Positions 9,080 to 17,233 of a stretch of 64,000 bases of DNA are shown here, piece by piece. A program made the translations under genes and the position numbers. The notes under the pieces were generated by a model. The model was not told where the DNA came from. It did no database searches and saw nothing but the letters and a program-made list of their open reading frames with translations. The stretch's first letter is position 1. Each line of letters starts with the position of its first letter. The DNA is taken from positions 1 through 64,000 of the forward strand of contig JAWLCE010000011.1 in the NCBI GenBank assembly GCA_041687335.1. Direction: 5' to 3'. This DNA is from JAJFUE01 sp041687335. Its GTDB lineage: Bacteria; Sumerlaeota; Sumerlaeia; MVZB01.

Positions 9080-10315
9080 TTGAGCATGATCGTCCAGAAA
9101 TATGGCGGCTCCTCGGTCGCCGATGTGGAGCGGCTGCGCAACGTCGCCAGCCGCGTCATCGAGGAAGTCGAGCGCGGCCATCAGGTCGTGGTCGTGGTCT
9201 CGGCCATGGGGAAGACCACCGACAAGCTGCTGGCAATGGTGGCCGAGGTGACCGAGCGGCCCGACGCCCGCGAGGTCGACATGCTGTTGGCCACCGGCGA
9301 GCAGGTCACGATCTCGATGCTGGCGCTGGTGCTGCAGTCGATGGGGCAGAAGGCGGTCTCGATGACGGGCCCGCAGGTCGGCATCCTGACCGACAGCGTC
9401 CACCGCAAGGCGCGGATCCGCTCGATCAACGTGGAGCGGATGAAATGCGAGCTCGACAAGGGCAACGTGATCATCGTGGCGGGCTTCCAGGGGGCGACCA
9501 CCGATGGTCAGATCACGACGCTGGGGCGGGGTGGGTCGGACACGACGGCGGTGGCGCTGGCGGCGGCGCTCAAGGCCGACCGCTGCGACATCTACACCGA
9601 CGTGGATGGGGTCTACACCACCGATCCGCGCGTGGTCGGCGAGGCGCGCAAGCTGAACCATATCACGTATGATGAGATGCTCGAGCTGGCGAGCCTGGGG
9701 GCCAAGGTCCTGCACAGCCGTTCGGTCGAGCTGGCCAAGAACTTTAACGTTCCGCTGCAGGTGCTGAGCAGCTTCACCCATGAACCGGGCACGATGGTCG
9801 TCAAGGAGTATGAGAACATGGAAGATATCGTCGTCAGTGGCGTCGCCTTCAATCGCAGCGAGGCCAAGATTTCGATCCTCGGCGTGCCGGATCGCCCCGG
9901 CATGGCGGCGCGCCTGTTCAGCGATCTGGGCAAGTCGACGCTGGTGGTGGATATGATCATCCAGAACGTCGCGGCCGATGGGCTCAACGACATCAGCTTC
10001 ACGGTCCATCGCGATGACATCACCCAGGCGCGCGAGCTGGCCGAGCGCTTTGTGAAAGAGAACGGGGCCAAGGGCGTCCAGACCGACGATGACATTGGCA
10101 AGGTGTCGGTGGTGGGCGTCGGCATGAAGAGCCACAGCGGGGTGGCGGCGACGATGTTCGGAGCGCTGGCCAAGGAGAATATCAACATCGAAATGATCTC
10201 GACCTCGGAGATCAAGATTTCGGTGGTGATCCGGCGGGACGACATTGACAAGGCCGTCCAGGCGATCCACCGCGAGTTCGAGCTCCAGAGCGAACCGCAG
10301 GCCCTGGCGAAGTAA
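9080..10315 (+). CDS. lysC: Aspartate kinase
   Basis: This is a 411-residue monofunctional aspartokinase that phosphorylates L-aspartate with ATP, the first step to lysine, diaminopimelate, methionine and threonine. The kinase domain (about 1-245) shows KYGGSSVAD at the N-terminus, TTLGRGGSDTTAVALA, DIYTDVDGVYTTDPR and GAKVLHSRSVELA. Two ACT domains (about 262-335 and 343-405) give the likely feedback site for lysine or threonine. A TTG start at 9080 is preferred because AAGGAG (9065-9070) sits 9 bases before it, whereas the ATG at 9086 would be 15 bases away. The next gene starts 24 bases downstream and probably shares its transcript. Confidence 0.95.
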   Translation: MSMIVQKYGGSSVADVERLRNVASRVIEEVERGHQVVVVVSAMGKTTDKLLAMVAEVTERPDAREVDMLLATGEQVTISMLALVLQSMGQKAVSMTGPQVGILTDSVHRKARIRSINVERMKCELDKGNVIIVAGFQGATTDGQITTLGRGGSDTTAVALAAALKADRCDIYTDVDGVYTTDPRVVGEARKLNHITYDEMLELASLGAKVLHSRSVELAKNFNVPLQVLSSFTHEPGTMVVKEYENMEDIVVSGVAFNRSEAKISILGVPDRPGMAARLFSDLGKSTLVVDMIIQNVAADGLNDISFTVHRDDITQARELAERFVKENGAKGVQTDDDIGKVSVVGVGMKSHSGVAATMFGALAKENINIEMISTSEIKISVVIRRDDIDKAVQAIHREFELQSEPQALAK

Positions 10316-10339
10316 GAGGGTTCGGAAAGATCATTCATC

Positions 10340-11269
10340 ATGGCCAACCGCCTCAAGCCTCTCGACCTGAGCCAGGTGCAAACCGGCACGATCCGCAAGC
10401 GGACGTATCGGCTCAACGTCGAGATGCTGGCGCGGATGCCGCAACCCGCCAAGCCGCTGCAGGAGTTCTACCTGAGCCTGCCCCGGGTGGGCGAGGCCGG
10501 GGCGCTGATCGATGCGGCCGAGCTGATCGCGCAGACCGCGCTCGCGCACAAGCCGATCCTCTGGATGATTGACGGGCGCGTGATCGAGCTGGGGCTGGGC
10601 TCGCTGATGGTCTACCTGATGCAGCGCGAACTGGTCCAATGCCTCGTGATGAATGGCGAGGCGGCGGTGCGTGACTATGAGCTGGCCTTCCACGGCGCGA
10701 CGGTCGAGGACCTGGCCGAGGGGCTGGCCGATGGGCAGCTGGGCCTGGCGCGCGAGACCGGCGAGGGGATCAATGCGATCCTCAATGAGGGGGTCAAACG
10801 CGGGTTCAGCCTGGGCGAGTGCATTGGGCGCGGCATCCTGGACCGCCAGCCGCGCCACTTCGCGCAGAGCCTGCTGGCCACCGGCGCGGCGCGGCTGGTG
10901 CCGACCACGGTCCACGTCAGCGTGGGCGCGGACGGCTTCCAGCGCTACCCGGGGGCCGATGGCGCGATGATCGGCAAGGGGAGCCTGAAGGATGCCCAGA
11001 TTCTGGCGAGCTTCCTGATGAGCCTGCCACCCGGGGCGCTGCTGGTCATGGCCCAGCGCGACCAGTCGCTGGTGCAGGTGCTGCTGCATTCGCTGTCGCT
11101 GGCGCGCAACCTGAACGATTCGCTGCGGGGGCTCAATCTGCTGATCCTCGGGGCGGAGGACCACCGGCTGACGGGGTTCTCGCCGATTGACCGCCAGCTT
11201 CACCTGACCAGCCCGATCGAGCTGATCCTGCCGCTATTGATCGGTGCGCTGTTCTGCCTGGTGGAGTGA
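10340..11269 (+). CDS. Deoxyhypusine-synthase-like family protein
   Basis: The 309-residue soluble protein resembles a bacterial family usually annotated as deoxyhypusine-synthase-like. Family-like signatures are a glycine-rich GRVIELGLG segment (about 75-85), an MNGEAAVRDYELAF segment (about 104-117), LGLARETGEGIN (about 133-145) and VPTTVHVSVGAD-(N)-ADGAMIGKGSLKD (about 190-218). True deoxyhypusine synthase transfers the aminobutyl group of spermidine to a lysine of eIF5A. Bacteria lack that substrate, and some relatives make homospermidine. In this copy the usual GTD-x-x-H stretch reads GADGFQR, so the active site may have diverged. It lies 24 bases after lysC, suggesting co-transcription; a metabolic link is unproven. 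Confidence 0.6.
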   Translation: MANRLKPLDLSQVQTGTIRKRTYRLNVEMLARMPQPAKPLQEFYLSLPRVGEAGALIDAAELIAQTALAHKPILWMIDGRVIELGLGSLMVYLMQRELVQCLVMNGEAAVRDYELAFHGATVEDLAEGLADGQLGLARETGEGINAILNEGVKRGFSLGECIGRGILDRQPRHFAQSLLATGAARLVPTTVHVSVGADGFQRYPGADGAMIGKGSLKDAQILASFLMSLPPGALLVMAQRDQSLVQVLLHSLSLARNLNDSLRGLNLLILGAEDHRLTGFSPIDRQLHLTSPIELILPLLIGALFCLVE

Positions 11270-11410
11270 GGGCCGGTCGGGGCCTCGACATATCTGTTTA
11301 GCGTGGTGCCCGGGTATGGCACTGCATTCCACCCTGAAAGGGTGGACACAGTCGCAAAAGCCGAGGGTGGAGCGCAGCGAAACCCTGGGTTGGTGGTTCA
11401 TTTTCATCCA

Positions 11411-11466
11411 AGCCCTGAAAGGGCGACACAGTGGCAGCCGGAAGACTGTGTCGCCCCTTCAGGGCT
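11411..11466. repeat. Long hairpin with 22-base arms
   Basis: AGCCCTGAAAGGGCGACACA-GT (11411-11432) and AC-TGTGTCGCCCCTTCAGGGCT (11445-11466) are inverted repeats with one mismatch and a 12-base loop. The CCCTGAAAGGGCGAC string resembles common dispersed intergenic motifs. It could act as a bidirectional terminator for the converging flanking genes. Confidence 0.7.
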
Positions 11467-11480
11467 CTGACGAATTGGGC

Positions 11481-11540
11481 GCTTGACCGGGGGTTCCCTG
11501 CGGTCACCCCCGGCTACTCGCGGTCGCCCCTTCGGGGCTG
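11481..11540 (-). repeat. 60-base dispersed repeat, copy 2 (inverted relative to 8728-8787)
   Basis: The element ends in CTACTCGCGGTCGCCCCTTC-GGGGCTG and is the near-exact reverse complement of 8728-8787. The two copies flank the lysC and deoxyhypusine-synthase-like genes in inverted orientation. Confidence 0.8.
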
Positions 11541-11679
11541 GGTTTTTGACAGAATGGGCAGGCACCAACCCACGCCAGTCAACCCCGATTCCGATCTTTG
11601 TCCAAGCTCGATACCCACCCTTTCAAGGTGGAATACTGCGCCTTCCAGAACCACAAATTCTTGAGAAGAACCTTTCAGC

Positions 11680-11703
11680 GTCGGCTCGAAGAGTCGACCT
11701 GCC
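11680..11703 (+). repeat. Copy D of the GAA-triloop palindromic repeat
   Basis: GTCGGCTC-GAA-GAGTCGAC followed by CTGCC. One stem pair is a G-T wobble. It ends one base before the stop codon of the leftward DUF2130 gene. Confidence 0.7.
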
Positions 11704-11704
11704 C

Positions 11705-13183
11705 TTATTCCTCGACAATGGATTCCAGCTCGAGCAGATCGACGGGGGGGAGGGCTTTTTCGCCGCCGCCCAGCAGGCCCTGCAGCTCACCATAGATGAT
11801 GGTGGTGTGGGTCAACACGCGCTCGATCTGCTTCTGGCGCTGGCTCCAGATCTTCTGCATCGCGGTCTTTTCCTTGCTCAGGTCGGTTTGCATCTGCTGG
11901 TATGCGCCGACGACCGCCTTGACGCGCTGCACGAAGTCCTGACCGGTGATGTATTTGTAGATGACATCCTTCATCGTTTCCTGGTGGAGCGCGACGAGGC
12001 GCTCGCGGTCGACCTGCATGAGCAGCTGGCGCAGCGCGATGCAGAGGCAGACGGCTGAGGAGAAGTCGGTGACCCAGACATCGTCGTAGAGGCCGAAGCC
12101 CTTGACCTCGGGGGGCAGGGTCATCGTCATCAGCACGGCCAGCTCGGCGCCGGATTCCTGCTGGTCCTGCTTGAGCTTGTCGATCCACTGGCGGTTGAAG
12201 TTCCTGCTGTTCTTGCTTTCCCAGAGGATGGCGCCGCAGGGACGGCCGGTCTCGGCGCGCACACGCTGAAGGATGTCGGCGCCGCGCACGCCCTTCTTGA
12301 CCTCCTCAAAATCATCAAAGCGGAAGCTCTTCTTGAGCAGTTCGATCAGCTCCTCCTCGAGCGCCTCGCCCTGGCGTTCCTGACTGCCGACCTCGGCCTT
12401 GCGCTGGAGGTCGTGGATGCGCTCCTGCATGGCGCGGATGAGGTCCTCCTTCTCGCGCAGCTTGAGTTGCTGCTGTTCCTGGGCGCGCAGGGCGGCCTCC
12501 TCCATCAGCCGGCCGCGTTCCTCGTTGAGCTTGCGGCTGATTTCGAGGTCGAGCGTTTCGCGCTGCTCGGCCAGCTCGCGCTCCTTCTTGCGCAGCTCCA
12601 ACTCGAGCTTGTGGGCCTCGGCCAGTTGGGCGCGCTTGTCGGCGAGTTCCTGTTCGGCGGCGGCCAGCCGCTGGGCATTTTCCTCGGTGGCAAGCCGGCG
12701 GGCGGATTCACGCTCGCGCGCGAGCAGCTCCTCCTGGCGACCGCGCCACTCGGCTTCGATCTGCCGGCGGGCCTCGGCGAGCGCCTGCTGGCTTGCCAGC
12801 TCCAGCCTGGCCTTCTCCTCGTCCAGTTCACGCTCGCGGCGGGCGAGGGCCAGCTCCTTCTGCTGGGCCAGCTTGATCTGCTCCCGCTTGGTTTCCAGCT
12901 CAAGCTCGGCCGCCTGCAGGCGTTGGCCGTATTGCTCGTCGGCCTGGCGCGTGGCTTCCTGAATCAGCCGCTCGCGCTCCTGCTGGATGCGCTGTTCCAC
13001 CTGGCCCTCGAGCTGCTGCTGCCGGCGCTGGAGCTCATCGGCTTGTTGCTTGAGCTGCACTTCACGCTCGCGCACGCCGGCCTCGAGCTCGACGCGGAGG
13101 GTCTCGCGGATGCGGCCGCTGAGCGCATCGCTCATCGCGTATTCATGCCCGCAACGGGGGCAGGTGATCGTCTGGTCGGCCAT
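11705..13183 (-). CDS. DUF2130 domain protein with long coiled coil and N-terminal zinc-ribbon-like motif
   Basis: The 492-residue protein starts MADQTITCPRCGHEY, a CxxC pair like half of a zinc ribbon. About 220 residues (30-250) follow that are extremely rich in Glu, Gln, Arg, Leu and Ala with heptad character, a long coiled coil. A DUF2130 domain lies at about 260-400 (ELLKKSFRFDDFEEVKKG, GAILWESKNSRNFN). I recall a proposed nuclease-like fold for DUF2130, since the W-E-x-K core resembles restriction-enzyme folds; this is not certain. ATG 13183 is preferred over the open frame up to 13255 because GGAG precedes it. It stands downstream of paaK on the same strand. Confidence 0.75.
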   Translation of the reverse strand: MADQTITCPRCGHEYAMSDALSGRIRETLRVELEAGVREREVQLKQQADELQRRQQQLEGQVEQRIQQERERLIQEATRQADEQYGQRLQAAELELETKREQIKLAQQKELALARRERELDEEKARLELASQQALAEARRQIEAEWRGRQEELLARERESARRLATEENAQRLAAAEQELADKRAQLAEAHKLELELRKKERELAEQRETLDLEISRKLNEERGRLMEEAALRAQEQQQLKLREKEDLIRAMQERIHDLQRKAEVGSQERQGEALEEELIELLKKSFRFDDFEEVKKGVRGADILQRVRAETGRPCGAILWESKNSRNFNRQWIDKLKQDQQESGAELAVLMTMTLPPEVKGFGLYDDVWVTDFSSAVCLCIALRQLLMQVDRERLVALHQETMKDVIYKYITGQDFVQRVKAVVGAYQQMQTDLSKEKTAMQKIWSQRQKQIERVLTHTTIIYGELQGLLGGGEKALPPVDLLELESIVEE

Positions 13184-13272
13184 GGCGGTTCTCCGGGCGG
13201 CGATGCATTCAACTATAGATACAATGGCCCGGGGTTTTGTGGACGCCGGGGCCATGTGATGGGGTCAGGAGA

Positions 13273-14613
13273 TCAGAGCAGGCCCTTTTCGCGGCGGTGG
13301 TCGATGACACGCTTGGCCTTGCCGACGAAGCGCTCGAGCGTCTGCGGCTCGACCAGGTCCACGCGCATATGCAGTCCGGTAACCGAGTAAATCTCGTGCT
13401 CGATGCGCTCGCGCAGGGCATGCATCTGGCTCATGCGGTCGCTGAAATCCTGGGGCCGCATCTCGACGCGCACGCGTGTCTCATCGAGGGCGCCGGGCCG
13501 GTCGATTTCGATCAGGTAATGGGGGGCGGTGCCCTCGACGCGCAGGAGCGCTTCCTCGACCTGAGAGGGGAAGACGTTGACGCCGCGGATGATCAACATG
13601 TCGTCGGTGCGGCCGATGACACGGCTCATGCGCACGCCGGTGCGCCCGCAGGGGCAGGGGGAGCGGTCGAGGCGGGCGATGTCGCGCGTGCGGTAGCGGA
13701 TCAGCGGCAGCGCCTGCTTGGTGAGCGAGGTGAAGATCAGCTCGCCGGGCTGGCCATCCTCGACCGGATCGAGCGTCTCGGGGTCGACGCATTCGACGAG
13801 GAAATGGTCCTCCTGGATGTGCATGCCGGTGCGCCAAAGACACTCTCCGCTGACGCCCGGGCCGATGACCTCGGAGAGGCCATAGTTGTTGAAGGCGTGG
13901 ACGCCGAGTTCGCGCTCGATCGCATGGCGCATGTCCTCGGTCCAAGGCTCGCCGCCGAAGTGGCCGTAGCGCAGGCTCAGCTCTCCGGGCGCGACTCCCT
14001 GCTCGCGCATCACCTCGGCGATGTAGAGCGCATAGGAGGGGGTGCAGACGAGCACTTCGGGTTTGAGGTCGCGCATGAGCATGATCTGACGCTCGGTGTT
14101 GCCGCTGGCGGCGGGAACAATGGCCGCGCCGACGCGCTCGACGCCGTAATGCAAGCCGAAGCCGCCGGTGAAGAGACCGTAGCCGAAGGCGATGTGGACG
14201 GTGTGGCTCTGGCGCAGGCCGCCGGCGACGAGGAATCGGGCGCAAAGGTTGGCCCAGAGGGCAAGATCCTCGGCGGTGTAGGCGACGAACGTGGGGCGGC
14301 CGGTGGTGCCGGAGCTGCCGTGATAACGAGCAACCCGCTCGCGCGGGACGGCCAGGAAGCCGAGCGGGTAGTGTTCGCGCAGGTCGGCCTTGGTGGTCAG
14401 CGGCAGCCGGCGCAGGTCCTGGAGGGACTGGATCGAGTCGGGTGTGATGCCCTCTTTGGCAAAGGCATCGCGATAGAAGGGCACGTGGGCCACGCGCGCG
14501 ACCAGGTCGCGCAGCCGGCGCAACTGGCGCACCTCAAGGTGATCGCGCGGCATCGTCTCGGCGTCATCCCAGACCTGATTGTCGAGCTTGGGTGCCATCA
14601 TCAATTCGGTCAT
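13273..14613 (-). CDS. paaK: Phenylacetate-CoA ligase (AMP-forming)
   Basis: The 446-residue adenylate-forming enzyme activates phenylacetate or another aryl acid to its CoA thioester with ATP. It has the P-loop-like YHGSSGTTGRPT (about 92-103), NNYGLSEVIGPG (about 230-241), and the C-terminal hinge GRTDDMLIIRGVNVFPSQVEE typical of PaaK. ATG 14613 has AAGGA upstream and is preferred to a TTG 42 bases earlier. It lies 64 bases downstream of an ACT-domain gene on the same strand, a pairing seen in many anaerobes, where such ligases often work on aryl acids from amino-acid breakdown. The substrate is not determined by sequence alone. Confidence 0.88.
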   Translation of the reverse strand: MTELMMAPKLDNQVWDDAETMPRDHLEVRQLRRLRDLVARVAHVPFYRDAFAKEGITPDSIQSLQDLRRLPLTTKADLREHYPLGFLAVPRERVARYHGSSGTTGRPTFVAYTAEDLALWANLCARFLVAGGLRQSHTVHIAFGYGLFTGGFGLHYGVERVGAAIVPAASGNTERQIMLMRDLKPEVLVCTPSYALYIAEVMREQGVAPGELSLRYGHFGGEPWTEDMRHAIERELGVHAFNNYGLSEVIGPGVSGECLWRTGMHIQEDHFLVECVDPETLDPVEDGQPGELIFTSLTKQALPLIRYRTRDIARLDRSPCPCGRTGVRMSRVIGRTDDMLIIRGVNVFPSQVEEALLRVEGTAPHYLIEIDRPGALDETRVRVEMRPQDFSDRMSQMHALRERIEHEIYSVTGLHMRVDLVEPQTLERFVGKAKRVIDHRREKGLL

Positions 14614-14677
14614 CACCCGTTCATCCTTCGTCAGACATTTTTTCTGAGTCGGCAAGCGCGGAGCCAGCAGTGCCGGC

Positions 14678-15118
14678 TCAAGGTTTGATCAAAGCGTCCA
14701 GGTCGGCGCGGGCGAGCATGTTGACCCCGCGTTGGCTCAGCCCCTCGATCGCCTTGTCCGTATCCTCAAAGCGGAAAATAAGGACCGCCTTGCCCTCGCG
14801 GCCATAGGTGAAGGCATACATGTATTCGACGTTGGTGCCGCTTTGCTCGATGACGGCCAACACCGAGTCGAGCCCGCCGGGGTGGTCGGGCACCTCGATG
14901 GCAACCACTTCGGTGACCTTGGCCACCACGCCGGCGCGTTCGAGGGCATCGCGGGCCTTTTCCCAGTCATCGACGATGAGGCGCAGGATGCCGAACTGCT
15001 GGGTATCGGCCAGCGAGAGGGTTTTGATGTCGACCCCCGCCTCAGCCATAACCCGGCAGGGCTGGCGTAGCTGGCCGGCACGATTTTCGAGGAAAATCGA
15101 AAGCTGGTGAATTTTCAT
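14678..15118 (-). CDS. Tandem-ACT domain protein paired with PaaK
   Basis: This 146-residue protein consists of two ACT domains (about 1-70 and 72-140), beginning KIHQLSIFLENRAGQL. ACT pairs bind amino acids and usually regulate partner enzymes. Stand-alone versions next to phenylacetate-CoA ligase are common. The start ATG 15118 has a strong GGGAGG ribosome-binding site 5 bases upstream; the frame is open further but lacks any signal. It is first in a leftward unit ACT-paaK and could sense an aromatic or branched-chain amino acid. The ligand is inferred, not seen. Confidence 0.85.
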   Translation of the reverse strand: MKIHQLSIFLENRAGQLRQPCRVMAEAGVDIKTLSLADTQQFGILRLIVDDWEKARDALERAGVVAKVTEVVAIEVPDHPGGLDSVLAVIEQSGTNVEYMYAFTYGREGKAVLIFRFEDTDKAIEGLSQRGVNMLARADLDALIKP

Positions 15119-15251
15119 CGCCGCCTCCCGAAGGGAATCAAGATATGGGGCGCCAGGGGCGCCGAGTCCAGAATCCCCATAAGAATTACCGGATTGGGGC
15201 GGAATGAAAAGGAAAAAACGGGCCGCACCCACACGCGGGGCCAGCTCAAGC

Positions 15252-15311
15252 GTCGGTCGGATCTTCGACTCGACATCGGCTCCCGTGTCGGCTCGAAGAG
15301 CCGACCTACCC
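15252..15311 (+). repeat. Copy A (full length) of the GAA-triloop palindromic repeat
   Basis: The element runs from GTCGGTCGGATCTTCGA to the palindrome GTCGGCTC-GAA-GAGCCGAC (15287-15305) and CTACCC. The stem is a perfect 8 base pairs. The CTACC tail overlaps the end of the leftward glnS gene: its TAG stop codon (15306-15308 on the complement) lies inside the element. Confidence 0.8.
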
Positions 15312-17027
15312 GTTGTCGCGGGTTTCAATCTTGGCCCAGGTATCCTTGAGCGTGGTGGTGCGGTTGAAGACCTGAGCGTCTGGGCGGCTGTCGCTGGCGT
15401 CGGTGCAGAAGTAGCCCAAGCGCTCGAACTGGACCGGTTCTCCCGGGCGGGCCTCGGCCAGCGCGGGCTCCAGCTTGCAGCCGGTCAGCACCTCAAGGGA
15501 GTTGGGGTTGAGGTTGACCTTCCAGTCCTGGCCTTCCTCATCGACCTTGGCGGGATTCTCTCGCGTGAAGAGGTGTTCGTAGAGGCGGACCTCGGCATCG
15601 ACGGCATGGGCGGCGCTGACCCAGTGCATCGTGGCTTTGACCTTGCGTCCGTCGGGGGCGTTGCCGCCGCGGGTGGCGGGGTCATAGGTGCAGCGCAGCT
15701 CGACGATCTCGCCGGCGGCATTCTTGATGACTTCGCGGCAGGTGATGAAGTAGGCGTAGCGCAGGCGCACCTCGCGGCCGGGGGCGAGGCGGAAGAATTT
15801 TTTGGGCGGGTCCTCGCGGAAGTCGTCCTGTTCAATGTAAAGCACGCGGGAGAAGGGAACGGGGCGCGAGCCGGCGGCGGGGTCCTCGGGGTTATTGACC
15901 GCCTCGAGCATTTCGACCTGGTCCTCGGGGTAGTTCTCGAGGACGACGCGCAGCGGGCGCAGGACGGCCATCCGGCGGGGGGCGTGGCGGTTAAGGTCCT
16001 CGCGCAGGCAATGCTCGAGCAGGCCGATATCGACGGTGGAGTCGGCCTTGCTGACGCCGATGCGGTCGCAGAAGTCGCGGATCGCGGCAGGGGTGTAGCC
16101 GCGCCGGCGCATGCCCGAGAGGGTCGGCATGCGCGGATCATCCCAGCCACTGACGGCGCCGGTGCGCACGAGCTCGAGCAGCTTGCGCTTGCTCAGCACA
16201 GTGTAGTTGAGGTTGAGGCGGGCGAATTCATATTGGCGCGGGCGATAGGCGACACCGGGGGGGATCGCGCCGGCGGCGGTCAACTGCTCGACGAACCAGT
16301 CGTAGAGCGGGCGATGTTCCTCGAACTCCAGCGTGCAGATCGAATGTGTGATCCCCTCGATCCAGTCGCTCTGGCCGTGGGCCCAGTCATACATGGGGTA
16401 GATGTTCCACTGGTCGCCGGTGCGGTGGTGGGTGGCGTGCAGGATGCGATACATGACGGGGTCGCGCAGGGTCATGTTGGGGGCGGCCATGTCGATTTTG
16501 GCGCGCAGGACGCGCGAGCCGTCGGGAAACTCGCCGGCGCGCATGCGCGCGAACAGGTCGAGGGATTCCTCGGCGGGGCGGTCACGCCAAGGGCTGGGGC
16601 GACCGGGTTCGGTGAGAGTGCCGCGGTGCTCGCGAATCTCGTCGGCGGTCAGGTCGTCAACGTAGGCCTTGCCGGCCTTGATCAGCACGATGGCCCACTG
16701 GTAGAGCTGGTCGAAATAGTTGGAGGCATAATAAAGGTGATCGCCCCAGTCGAACCCCAGCCAACGCACGTCGGTGATGATCGAGTCGATGTATTCCTGC
16801 TCTTCCTTGATGGGATTGGTGTCGTCGAAGCGCAAGTGGGTGTGTCCGCCGAAGCCGGCTGCGGTGCCGAAATTGAGGCAGATGGATTTGGCGTGGCCGA
16901 TGTGCAGGTAGCCATTGGGTTCGGGAGGGAAGCGGGTGACCACCTGGGTGTGGCGCCCCTCGCGCAGGTCATCCTCGATGATCTGGCGGATGAAGTTGGC
17001 TTTGCGGACCGGTTCGCCGATGGTCAT
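15306..17027 (-). CDS. glnS: Glutaminyl-tRNA synthetase
   Basis: The 573-residue class I synthetase charges tRNA-Gln. It has the HIGH-type signature PPEPNGYLHIGHAKS (about 34-48), the KMSKS equivalent VLSKRK near residue 275, the family FDDTNP motif, and a C-terminal anticodon-binding beta-barrel region ending in CTDASDSRPDAQVFNR. Length matches bacterial GlnRS (about 550-580). ATG 17027 begins the conserved block with a short N-terminus. Its presence suggests direct Gln-tRNA charging, although a GatCAB route elsewhere cannot be excluded. Its last codons and stop lie inside a dispersed repeat. Confidence 0.95.
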   Translation of the reverse strand: MTIGEPVRKANFIRQIIEDDLREGRHTQVVTRFPPEPNGYLHIGHAKSICLNFGTAAGFGGHTHLRFDDTNPIKEEQEYIDSIITDVRWLGFDWGDHLYYASNYFDQLYQWAIVLIKAGKAYVDDLTADEIREHRGTLTEPGRPSPWRDRPAEESLDLFARMRAGEFPDGSRVLRAKIDMAAPNMTLRDPVMYRILHATHHRTGDQWNIYPMYDWAHGQSDWIEGITHSICTLEFEEHRPLYDWFVEQLTAAGAIPPGVAYRPRQYEFARLNLNYTVLSKRKLLELVRTGAVSGWDDPRMPTLSGMRRRGYTPAAIRDFCDRIGVSKADSTVDIGLLEHCLREDLNRHAPRRMAVLRPLRVVLENYPEDQVEMLEAVNNPEDPAAGSRPVPFSRVLYIEQDDFREDPPKKFFRLAPGREVRLRYAYFITCREVIKNAAGEIVELRCTYDPATRGGNAPDGRKVKATMHWVSAAHAVDAEVRLYEHLFTRENPAKVDEEGQDWKVNLNPNSLEVLTGCKLEPALAEARPGEPVQFERLGYFCTDASDSRPDAQVFNRTTTLKDTWAKIETRDNG

Positions 17028-17165
17028 GGGTGGCTGTTTCCTCTGCTGGGCGTCTGCCTGAGCCCCGTGGGGGGCTGCCTCAAAAATGGCAAATGACTAT
17101 AGCAAACCGCGGTCGGCGATGCAAAGGAGCCATGGTGGCAAACCATGTGCTTTTGATTTTTTTGG

Positions 17166-17200
17166 TTGACAGTGAGCCGCCGGAGTGATTTCCTTTCTAA
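17166..17200 (+). promoter_or_regulatory. Putative promoter of the first beta-helix gene
   Basis: A TTGACA box (17166-17171) lies 68 bases before the ATG. Fourteen bases later comes TGAT followed by a TTCCTTTCTAA stretch in the -10 region. The paralogous gene downstream has TTGACA and TGAT at the same spacing, which supports a shared promoter type although the -10 box is not a classic TATAAT. Confidence 0.45.
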
Positions 17201-17233
17201 AGCTAAATCATTCTCGGGAAAGGGTATTAAATC

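Larger units (their letters stand above)
11270..11704. other. Intergenic repeat island between the lysC unit and the DUF2130 gene
   Basis: About 435 bases without a supported gene, between convergent coding units. It holds CCCTGAAAGGGTGG-type strings near 11330, a long hairpin (11411-11466), the second copy of the 60-base repeat (11481-11540), CACCCTTTCAAGGTGG near 11617, and a copy of the GAA-triloop palindrome (11680-11703). Short open frames through it consist of repeat sequence and look non-coding. Confidence 0.65.

Noticed and set aside
12000..13100. Repetitive Glu/Gln/Arg-rich stretch suggesting a tandem-repeat region
   Set aside because: It is explained by the long coiled coil of the DUF2130 protein; no exact DNA repeat is present.
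15204..17096. Long open frame (630 codons) opposite glnS
   Set aside because: It is the reverse complement of a clearly conserved glnS gene; Gly/Val/Ala-rich translation typical of an antisense shadow in GC-rich DNA.
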